Shown here: positions 55,580-64,000 of the stretch, in pieces
How positions within the stretch are numbered: position 1 is the first letter of the stretch
Layout: every line of letters starts with the position of its first letter
Source of the DNA: Cyrtodaria siliqua
Lineage: Eukaryota; Mollusca; Bivalvia; Adapedonta; Hiatellidae
NCBI GenBank assembly: GCA_037043455.1
Contig: JAWPHD010007125.1
Coordinates: 1 to 64,000, forward strand
Reading direction: 5' to 3'
Length of the DNA stretch: 64,000 nucleotides
Made by a program: the position numbers and the translations under genes
Notes under the pieces: model-generated
Databases searched by the model: none
Seen by the model: the letters and a program-made list of their open reading frames with translations, nothing else
What the model was told of the DNA's origin: nothing

Positions 55580-58500
55580 ATGTCTATAACCATGACGTCC
55601 ATAAAGGATCTTACGGAAATGGGTAAGGAGTTAGGTTATGCTGGAGAGGAGCTTAGAACCTTTGTTAAAGGCGAACAGGCTAGAGAAAGGGAATTTAGAC
55701 TTAAGGAAAGAGAATTAGCAAAGCAGGAAAGAGATGAAGAAAGTAGAATAGCTAAAGAGAAGCTAGAATTCGAAAGTAGGTTAGCTAAAGAGAAGCGAGA
55801 TGAAGAAAGTAGACTAGCCACAGAGAAGGTAGAATTAGAAAGTAGATTAGCTAAAGAGAAGCGAGATGAAGAAAGTAGACTAGCCACAGAGAAGTTAGAA
55901 TTAGAAGATAGGTTAGCTAAAGAGAAGTTAGAATTAGAAAGTAGAATAGTAAGGCAGAAGCAAGAGTTAGAACATGAGAGGTTCGAAACAGATGGTAGAC
56001 TAGCTAAGGCTAATATGATGATGGAGAGGGAGCAAAAAGAGTTTGATCATAAGTTAGCTTTAGAGTTGGAAGCAGCTAAAACACATAGTAAGGAAAGTAA
56101 AACTGAAGGGAAAGATAGTTATTCTGGGAAGTTAAAAGGTTCGAAGTTACCATACTTTGATGCTGACAAAGATAACATGGACAGTTACTTGTTACGGTTC
56201 GAGCGTTATGCTGAGTTACAGGAATGGACCAAAGATAAGTGGGCAGTTCATTTAAGCGCGTTATTGAGAGGCAAGGCCTTAGATGTATTTTCTAGATTAC
56301 CTAGTTTAGATGCTCTTGACTATGACAAGTTAAAGGATGCTCTTTTAAAGAGATTTGAGTTAACTGAAGAAGGTTTTAGAAAGCGGTTTAGAGCTTGTCT
56401 GCCTGAGAAAGGCGAGTCATTTATTCAGTTCATTAGTAGATCTAGAAATTACTTAGATAGGTGGTTAGAGTTAGGGAAGGTAGCGCAGACTTATCAGGGC
56501 CTCATAGATTTCTTGTTGCGGGACCAGCTATTCAATGTTTGTAGTAGAGATCTGTTCTTATTTCTGAAAGAAAGAAAATTAGCTAGTGTAGGAGAAATGG
56601 CAACACAAGCAGATCAGTTTGCCGAGGCTAGAGGTGGAGCTCATAATGTAGTGTCGAAAGACAGAACTTTTAGAGATAGGCAAGGGGACGATCATAAACA
56701 GAAAGGCCAGAGTGGAAACTATAGAGGTGGAGGTAGTTCGATGGGTGCTAGAGGAGGTAGCAATAGTGGTAACATAGGTAGACCTTTTATTCGTTGTCGT
56801 CACTGTAATGGGAATCATGCTTCACATGAGTGTAGGAAAGCGGTGAAAGTGTCCGCTGTCGTAGACAATTTCAGTGAAAATAGTAGAGTGGACAACAATG
56901 TAGGGAATCAGAACCAAGGTTTTAACAACCCATGGAATTTCGGTAGAGGTAGAGGTGGTCAAAACCGAGGTAGAGGTAGAGGCAGAGGTAGTAATAGTCC
57001 GGTTATTAAAACCGAGAGTAGTAGCTGTTGTGTTAAAGCGGATGGTGTAATGGCGAAGATCGGAACATGTCTCTTTCCGTATGCAAATCTTCCAACGGCA
57101 GATGGTAGAGTGAATGGCACGGACGTAATTGTAATGAGGGATACAGGTTGTACAGGTGTGGTAGTTAGGCGTAGTTTAGTTACGGATGACCAGTTGGTAG
57201 GTAAACAGTCACCGTGTATGTTGTTAAATAAGGCGGTAGAGCACGTGCCAATAGCGAGAATAGATGTAGATACACCTTTCTTTAAAGGGACTACAGAGGC
57301 ACTATGTATGGATGACCCGATGTATGATTTAACGATAGGGAACATAGATGGTTCAGCACTTCCGGTAATGTCCGATTTTAGAAGTAGCATAAGTAATGCC
57401 GTAGAGACTAGAGCGCAGGTTCAGAAGCAAGCTCAGGCTTATAGAAAATTAAAGGTTCCTGCAGCCGTAGGTGACATATCCAAAGCGGAGTTTATAGAAG
57501 CACAAACTCAAGACGAGTCATTAGGTCCTTGTAAAGTGAAGGCCAAGGATGGTGTAGTGAAGAAGTGTAAAGGGTCCGGTAGTTGTAAGTTTGTACATAA
57601 GAATAGGTTATTGTACAGAGAATTTGAAGATAGTGGTAGTAGACAGTTTCACCAATTAGTGGTACCTACCCAGTATAGAACGACAGTGCTTAAGGTAGCT
57701 CATGAGTCGATTATGGGAGGTCATTTAGGCGTAAAGAAAACGTCAGATAGAGTATTGGCAGAATTTTATTGGCCAGGCGTTAGTGGAGATGTAACTAGGT
57801 ATTGTAGGTCCTGCGATGTATGCCAAAGGACAGTACCAAAAGGTCGAGTGACCAAAGTACATTTAGGTCAGATGCCACTGATAGATACACCATTTAAGAG
57901 GGTAGCCGTAGACATAGTTGGACCAATTTTTCCAGTGTCGGATAGGAAAAATAGGTACATTTTAACCATGGTAGACTATGCAACTAGGTATCCGGAGGCA
58001 GTAGCATTGCCCTCAATTGAAACTGAGAGAGTAGCTGAGGCATTAGTTGATATGTTCAGTAGGCTAGGTGTACCAGAGGAAATGCTGACTGATTGTGGGT
58101 CACAGTTTACGTCAGAACTGATGGCTGAAGTAAGCAGGTTATTGTCTTTGCGTCAAATCATGACAACACCATATCACCCTATGTGTAACGGGTTAGTCGA
58201 ACGATTTAACGGGACGTTAAAGCAAATGTTACGGCGTATGTGTACCGAGAGACCCAAAGATTGGGACAAGTATCTCAATGCTTTATTGTTTGCATTTAGA
58301 GAGGTTCCACAAGAGAGTTTAGGATTTTCTCCGTTTGAGTTATTGTACGGTAGGTCAGTTAGAGGTCCCATGAGGATTCTTAGAGAGATGTGGGCAGGTG
58401 AAGTAGATAGTGATGAGGTTAAGACTACATATCAGTATGTTTTAGATCTGAAGGAGAAACTAGAGGAGACTTGTAAGATAGCTCAAAGTCAGTTAGTTAA

Positions 58501-59185
58501 GGCAAGTACAAAGTACAAACGGTACTATGACCAGAAAGCTAGAGCTAGGAAGTTTAAGATAGATGACCAGGTGTTACTGTTACTCCCGACCGACAATAAC
58601 AAGTTGTTATTACAATGGAAAGGTCCGTTTTACGTTAGAGGGATAGTGAATACTATGGATTACCGTATCGAGATAAACGGAAAGTTAAAGACCTTTCATG
58701 CGAATATGCTGAAAGAGTATATCAGTAGAACCGATAATGGGCAACAAGGGGTGTTAACCGTAGTTAATGTTGCAGTTATTGAGGATAGTGAGGAAGACAG
58801 TAGTGAGGACACTAGTCCCATGTATTCTCCCACTAGTGTAGGTAAGGAGACAGCAGCCGATGTAGATATATCGGGCATGCTTAGTGTAGCAGAGAAACGC
58901 GAGGTAAGTCGTTTAGACTCTGAGTGTAGTACTGTTCGGTCCGATAAGTCGAGACCAACAGATGTAGTGCAGTGTAGCTTTAAGCACACGTTAGCAAAGC
59001 CGATTAGGGAAACGAGAGACCCTACTCCATTTCGCAAACAGTATACTGGTAATGCGATGGATGCAATGTGTAAAGTTGGAGTTCTTGTAGTGACAGGAAG
59101 TAGTGTTATTAGTAACCGTAAAGTCGGTGTAATAGACCGTGGAAAGCACAATATTAGAGCAGACTATTTAAGTCGCCGCACATAA
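55580..59185 (+). CDS. Gag-PR-IN polyprotein without RT/RNase H, element 2
   Basis: 1201 residues, uninterrupted. The coiled coil is longer than in element 1 (two more 11-residue units, +22 residues). SCAN-like capsid, zinc knuckle, protease DTG at 521-523, integrase zinc domain from H708, D778/D838/E874 and the WKGPFYV module are all intact. From about residue 1104 (58889) similarity drops abruptly: the next ~90 residues only loosely track the region before RT and the RT N-terminus of element 1 (shared PIR, TPF/IPF and GVL/GVI positions), then rejoin the element 1 C-terminus at ADYLSRRT. Motif A, FVDD and all of RNase H are gone. The frame is still open to the same stop, so the truncated protein may be made. 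Confidence 0.93.
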   Translation: MSITMTSIKDLTEMGKELGYAGEELRTFVKGEQAREREFRLKERELAKQERDEESRIAKEKLEFESRLAKEKRDEESRLATEKVELESRLAKEKRDEESRLATEKLELEDRLAKEKLELESRIVRQKQELEHERFETDGRLAKANMMMEREQKEFDHKLALELEAAKTHSKESKTEGKDSYSGKLKGSKLPYFDADKDNMDSYLLRFERYAELQEWTKDKWAVHLSALLRGKALDVFSRLPSLDALDYDKLKDALLKRFELTEEGFRKRFRACLPEKGESFIQFISRSRNYLDRWLELGKVAQTYQGLIDFLLRDQLFNVCSRDLFLFLKERKLASVGEMATQADQFAEARGGAHNVVSKDRTFRDRQGDDHKQKGQSGNYRGGGSSMGARGGSNSGNIGRPFIRCRHCNGNHASHECRKAVKVSAVVDNFSENSRVDNNVGNQNQGFNNPWNFGRGRGGQNRGRGRGRGSNSPVIKTESSSCCVKADGVMAKIGTCLFPYANLPTADGRVNGTDVIVMRDTGCTGVVVRRSLVTDDQLVGKQSPCMLLNKAVEHVPIARIDVDTPFFKGTTEALCMDDPMYDLTIGNIDGSALPVMSDFRSSISNAVETRAQVQKQAQAYRKLKVPAAVGDISKAEFIEAQTQDESLGPCKVKAKDGVVKKCKGSGSCKFVHKNRLLYREFEDSGSRQFHQLVVPTQYRTTVLKVAHESIMGGHLGVKKTSDRVLAEFYWPGVSGDVTRYCRSCDVCQRTVPKGRVTKVHLGQMPLIDTPFKRVAVDIVGPIFPVSDRKNRYILTMVDYATRYPEAVALPSIETERVAEALVDMFSRLGVPEEMLTDCGSQFTSELMAEVSRLLSLRQIMTTPYHPMCNGLVERFNGTLKQMLRRMCTERPKDWDKYLNALLFAFREVPQESLGFSPFELLYGRSVRGPMRILREMWAGEVDSDEVKTTYQYVLDLKEKLEETCKIAQSQLVKASTKYKRYYDQKARARKFKIDDQVLLLLPTDNNKLLLQWKGPFYVRGIVNTMDYRIEINGKLKTFHANMLKEYISRTDNGQQGVLTVVNVAVIEDSEEDSSEDTSPMYSPTSVGKETAADVDISGMLSVAEKREVSRLDSECSTVRSDKSRPTDVVQCSFKHTLAKPIRETRDPTPFRKQYTGNAMDAMCKVGVLVVTGSSVISNRKVGVIDRGKHNIRADYLSRRT

Positions 59186-59469
59186 TGACCGGTTTAATAC
59201 AATAGTGTATTGCAGTGTATTGTACAATAGTAGTATATGTTACGACAGGGTAGTGTACAATTGTAGAATAGTGTTGAAATTGTAATTACATATTATATTA
59301 GGTTATAACTGCAGTGGTAATAGTTAACATACTCAAGCGATTGAGCGATCAGCTTGTACGTTTTGTCGCTCGTTTGCTCAGAAGAATTAATAGTTTCTTA
59401 ACGTGTAAATATTAATTATCATTTTGTTGAATTTTAAAAGTGTAGCACTTTCTTTAAGTGGGGAGATGT

Positions 59470-61129
59470 TGTCACAAAATGTCACGGGTAGAGCGTACTG
59501 GTCGTATATAGCTCTTGTATGGGTTACACCCAAAATCTATTGTTCGAGTTGAAACAATTTCACAATATTCATGATCTATTCATGTAACACGTAAAAGCGT
59601 GCACATATTAAGTGGCCGCCAGAGAGGCCGTGTCATAAGTTTAGTTTTGTGCTAATGCATGTAAACGGATAGGTATATTTTCCTTAAACGGCAAAATTGT
59701 ATAAGGGGCCTCTCGTGTTGATTCAATACTGTAGATTTAGCCACGTTTGTCACGGACTGAACGGGGGAAATAATGATTTGGGCGTAATGTTTGCTATAAA
59801 ACCCATTGTCTTCTAGCTGTCGCCGGGATCATCGGATAAGTACTTTGTTGGAACAGAGATTGGACGGCAAATTTCACAGGCAACATGTGGTTAGTAGTTT
59901 TATTAAACTTTCATCGTATATTTGTATTCAGTGGGCGGCGCCATCTTGTTTGGCGGTTACGACATCCGGTTAGCATTGATGTTTCTCAAACATAACTTTA
60001 GACTAGCATATGATTTTGAAGTGACTTTATTAGATGTAATTATGGTAATTGATCATTAATTGTAAAACAATATTAATTTGATAACAGTGGATAATAGGTG
60101 CATTAATTAACGTTGGCGTATAATTCAGTGATTGTAATACACGATTGTTAACATTAGTTAACAATGAGATGAGTGACAAGAATAAATGCGTGCATGCATA
60201 ACTCAGTGAGTGTAATATATGAGTAATTTGATCATGTTTATATTACATGTATTAGGGGCATTGATTAACAGCGACGTACATAGCGTACATATGGCGTTGT
60301 AGAATATGTATACATTGCTACTCCTCATTAGTACAGCTTGCATATATTGATTGAATAATGATTTGTTTGGGTAATGATAATTATACAAGATTGTTATGTT
60401 TGTCAACCGACATCTAAAACGTATGTATAATTACAGCCTAAGCCATCCAGGATATAAGCCATCCAGGATATAAGCCATCCAGGATATAAGGATCCAGGAT
60501 ATAAGCCATCCAGGATATAAGCCATCCAGGATATAAGCCATCCAGGATATAAGGATCCAGGATATAAGCCATCCAGGATATGAGTAAGCCATCTAGGTTT
60601 GGATATCCAGGAGTGGAGCTAAGCTTCCACGACTAACGTTACAAGCGGTGGAGACGGTCCCCGTACCTGCGCAGCCAGGTTTTACTAACGACAACCCCCG
60701 GGACACAAGGTGGGCCCGTTACCAGTCCTCACTGGAGGAATATCATTCACAATCTCAGTGGAGATTAACTATCATTGCATCGCGTCATCAACCCTTACAG
60801 AAGGCATTTGATGACAATCATCCATTGAATTCGCGCATCATCATCTTCATGAGCTCTCGCGCATCACAGTTATCGCGCTAGATCAACATTGTTATAGCTT
60901 TAACAACACTTCAGTGTCTTAGACATTCAGTATTTATAACAATACTAAGAACGTCTTAAACGTTCAGGAGAACATTCTTTTCATAGTTCATTTGTGTATT
61001 CGCTTGTTTTTTTAGATAATTGTATATATATTAAACATATTTTAAAAGTTGCATTAAACTTATGTAAATGCATTCACCGTCATTGATTCTTTCCTGAGTT
61101 AGCCCAACCACTAAGGTCATCCTGTGACA
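59470..61129 (+). repeat. Element 2 3' LTR
   Basis: 1660 bp, no difference seen from 53261-54920. Preceded by purine tract aagtggggagatgt (59456-59469) and followed by the 20 bp duplicate at 61130-61149. Confidence 0.95.
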
Positions 61130-61149
61130 TAACTATGGTATACTCCACC

Positions 61150-61965
61150 AAAAAAACTTATGTATTATATCACAATTAGCGTTCAAATTGGCCTTGTTGA
61201 GTTCATACATGTAGGTTTATAGTCAATAGTTGCACTGTTCCCTTGCTTATTTCTGACATGTCTTGTAGAATTCTGTCCAAACCGAGGCCTGTAGTTCAGT
61301 GGACTGATCCTCCATTGGAATATTTTGCAATATGCTTCATATTGTTTCCTGTTGGAAATGTATAATCAAAAGTGCTGCATATAAAACATAAAATGCAATC
61401 AAAGATCCAAGAGAACTTCTCCATTTTATGTAGTGCATATACAAATATTCCGACTGTGAACAATACCATAACACAATATATCATGAATACAAGCCCACCT
61501 GTGTTCAGATTCAAAGGTGTTATATAAATGACAACACTCGGAGGTTGTTGAAAACAATATCATTGTTTAAAGTAATCTGATTAAAAGGCCATCACATGCC
61601 AAAATGGATTAGTAATCATTAGAATATGACTATGCTGGCCTATTATTTTATTTTCATAGTCACCTTTTTCTATTTAACCATTTAGTACATTTATTTGGCT
61701 CAATTATATGCATTTATATGCACTTACTAAAAATAAAACATCTTTACACGCTACAATACATGAAAAAAATATAAATATAGTGATATGACACCATACTAAT
61801 AACATAAAAACATTACAGTATTTCCAAATACATGTAGTCATAACACTGGCACAGCAACACGGACCATGCATTCACCAACACAGCACACTGAAAATTAAAT
61901 TGAACATTTGTTTTACATAAAATGTTAATTCATATGCCAATTAATTTACTGTACTAAAAACAAAT
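61150..61965. other. Intergenic, no gene supported
   Basis: AT-rich DNA continuing the element 2 target locus (aaaaaaacttatgt). Open frames are short and unsupported. Confidence 0.5.
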
Positions 61966-61969
61966 ATAA

Positions 61970-64000
61970 AAAGATCGGACAAGGAAAGTAGCATTCAAGG
62001 AGGATAGTCAACCACAAAACACAGAAACAAACACGCAAACAGACAAACAAGAAGGCAACAGCAATAATAAATGCAAACGACATCACAAACACAAAAGGGT
62101 TGACAATAGGGCTACCGCCTTGGAACGGTCAGTGGCAAAGTAGGCCACTGGGGGTTTAAACCGGTTCTAGGGTGCACCAAATCTCACATTTACCCGACTG
62201 TCATCCAATTAAAACAGGACAGTGTACATAAAGAAATCCCCGCCATGAAAGTCAACCACAAAACACAGAAAAAAACACGCAAACAGACAAACGAGTAAGC
62301 AAAAGTAATAACAAATGCAAACGACATCACAAACACAAAAGGGTTGACAATATGGCTACCGCCTTGGAACGGTCAGTGGCAACAAAGGCCACTGGGGGTT
62401 TAAACCGGTTCTAGGGTGCACAAAACCTCACACTTACCCTACTGTCATCGCATTAAAACAGGACAGTGTAAATAAAGAAATCCCCGCCATGATCTAATCT
62501 CTAACCAACAAGGCAGCATCAATAGGCAATATAAGTAAAACACAAATATGCTCGTGTAAAAGCAATAGCCTAGAAAGCCACAATGAAGGTACTCAATGAC
62601 TTGGCAGAAGCCAGAGCAACAAGAGAATAAACCATTAGGGGCACGACAAGGACAAGAAAGATCATAGACAAACATAAACGCGCTTTAGGTAGGCGTCATC
62701 ATAGGGTCCACAGCCTGTCCGGTCATCGTACAATTAAAGAGGAAAGCATAGTGGCGAACTGTAAAAGGGTCCACCACCAAGCATGCAGTACGTTGCAAAA
62801 TGATTGGGTCATAACCTCTTTTGATAAACTTTTGAACAAGTTTAACAAAGATAGTATGAAAGCTATCATGACCAAGAATCTTACGAAGTTTATAAATCAC
62901 ATCACCATAGAAGTCAGGTTGTGATAGTCCTTGTCGCAGAAGAGTCCTTAAATTATTTTTATATTTGGAAAGAAGATCAGGGTTACGAAAATACAATTTT
63001 GCAGGTTTTATGAAGTGTATGGTAACGGTAACCCTGATTGAGTAACTTTTTAGTTACACAAATATTACGAATATTAAAGTCCTCAACTCGAGTACAGGCT
63101 CTAGAAAAACGAATAAGTTGAGACACATACACCCCATAAGAAGTTGCTCGGGGAACATCCTCATCCAAAAATGTCAAAATTAAAATCATCTCTCTTGTCA
63201 TAGATTTTGCTAATTATTTTACCATTTTCAGTCGAGAGATTTAAATCAAGAAAAGAAGCGTTATTATCAGATATATTAGCTTTGTTAAGCTGAAGTTCTT
63301 TAGGATAAATATAATTAACCATAGTTGGAAAGAAAGGGTTGTCAATGTTCAATATGTCATCCAGATACCGAGAGGTGTCATTAAAGGCTTCAATAAAATC
63401 TGCCTGGGTATCTGGTGAAAGACTCAACATGAAATTCCTTTCATAGCAAAATAAAAACAAATCTACGACAAGTGGTGCACAGTTCGTACCCAATAGGGAT
63501 ACCAACAATATTTCTATAAATGGAGGTTCCATACCTGACGAAAATATTGTCTAATAGGAAGATGAGTGCTTCACAAACTTCATAGCAAGTCCACATAGTA
63601 TAATTGTCTAAACTGCCGTTAGTAAAAAACGCTTTTATATTATTACATGCCAAAAATGTAGCATTTTGTCTAGCGAATGTTTTTTGAATAACAGAAATTA
63701 GCTTGTCTTTAATAAGGTGATGTGGTAAGGTTGTATATAGTGTCGAGAAGTCATAAGTGCTTATTGATGAAACTTGACCTTTATTGAAAAATTTATCAAG
63801 AACGTCTCCTGGATTTTTTATAGATCAAAATAAATTAAGTTTTCATAAGTTTTATCACAATATAGTTTAACGTGATCTTTAACGGCAGTAAGACAAGAAG
63901 TTAAAAGTTTGGAGATGTTTGTTGTGGTGCAGGCACTAGAATTAGAATTAAATCGATCCTTATATGGATTTTTATGTAATTTAGGAATCCAATACATAGT
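61970..64000 (-). mobile_element. Penelope-type RT element, longest copy, leaves the window
   Basis: Minus strand, from the RT N-terminal part at the window edge to a 3' UTR that occurs twice in tandem (about 61970-62245 and 62245-62640, each with accgccttggaacggtcagt). It carries most RT motifs of this family, with frameshifts. The 5' end lies beyond 64000. Confidence 0.75.
62685..64000 (-). pseudogene. RT pseudogene, Penelope-type motifs
   Basis: Read from 64000 down: MYWIPKLHKNPYKDRF (PKxHK-type start), a frameshift near 63828, STYDFSTLYTTLPHHLIKDK (motif A), a frameshift, VGIPIG and TNCAPLVVDLFLFCYE (motif B), SRYLDDILNI (catalytic YLDD), KIYDKRDDFNFD, SYGVYVSQLIRFSRAC, then FYGDVIYKLRKILGHD and TVRHYAFLFNCTMTG near 62740. 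The PKLHK, DxxxLYTxxP, MGTxxAP and YxDD order fits Penelope-like RTs. No GIY-YIG endonuclease is seen downstream, so the assignment is tentative. Several frameshifts; inactive. Confidence 0.75.

Larger units (their letters stand above)
53261..61129 (+). mobile_element. Element 2: RT-less relative of element 1, LTR-complete
   Basis: 7869 bp in the same orientation as element 1, with 1660 bp LTRs of equal length that appear identical. The same primer site (54923-54940) and purine tract (59456-59469) are kept. The ORF is ~99% identical in protein to element 1 from the capsid through the integrase, but RT and RNase H are missing. Identical LTRs mean one recent round of reverse transcription, so the enzyme came from elsewhere. 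The flanking duplicate is 20 bp. Confidence 0.95.

Noticed and set aside
61290..61320. tRNA-like phrase gtagttcagtggactgatcc
   Set aside because: Only a vague D-arm-like start; no B box or cloverleaf follows.
1..64000. CRISPR arrays, bacterial operons or prophage features
   Set aside because: Direct repeats here are satellites and minisatellites without spacer-repeat structure; introns, SINEs and LTR elements show eukaryotic DNA.

Overview
The window is AT-rich, intron-bearing and dominated by transposable elements, as expected for an invertebrate nuclear genome. The content points to a marine mollusc, probably a bivalve: tRNA-derived SINEs, 'tgaccttgacctttgacc' tandem repeats, several LINE families with microsatellite tails and many scraps of a Penelope-type reverse transcriptase. 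The taxon is inferred, because no marker gene is present. Only two host genes can be supported: an intronless rhodopsin-like GPCR (18119-19384, +) and the 3' part of an EF-hand calcium-binding gene whose four exons run from 41026 to 45915 (+).

Layout. 1-3.2 kb is a tandem array of a ~945 bp unit, broken by a LINE 3' end. 4.0-7.1 kb is a TTAA-flanked MITE split by a LINE with an 11 bp target-site duplication; an unbroken copy of the same MITE lies at 23357-23870. 7.8-10.05 kb is a foldback-like element whose inverted arms consist of 21 bp subrepeats. 10-18 kb holds repeat fragments and no convincing gene. The GPCR follows, then satellites and tandem repeats to 25 kb.

25338-34175 (element 1) is an intact LTR retrotransposon of Gmr1-like Ty3/gypsy type. 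It has one 1536-codon ORF ordered Gag (coiled coil, SCAN-like capsid, zinc knuckle), protease, integrase, reverse transcriptase and RNase H, so integrase precedes RT. Its 1640 bp LTRs look identical and it has a 5 bp target duplication. 34-41 kb is a graveyard: an intron-containing Tc1-like transposase fragment, LINE ORF1 and RNase H pieces, a MITE and Penelope-type RT scraps. 41-46 kb is the EF-hand gene with repeat-filled introns. 46-53 kb holds RT scraps, a second LINE copy, tandem repeats and a SINE.

53261-61129 (element 2) is a close relative of element 1, also with apparently identical LTRs (1660 bp). Its 1201-codon ORF keeps Gag, protease and integrase but has no RT or RNase H, and it sits between 20 bp direct repeats instead of 5 bp. 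61.9-64 kb is a long decayed Penelope-type RT copy that leaves the window.

The most notable system is the element 1/element 2 pair: a complete copy and a young copy without RT that must have been copied by RT supplied in trans. It lies in a SCAN-Gag lineage whose RT module also differs in codon use from the rest of its ORF.
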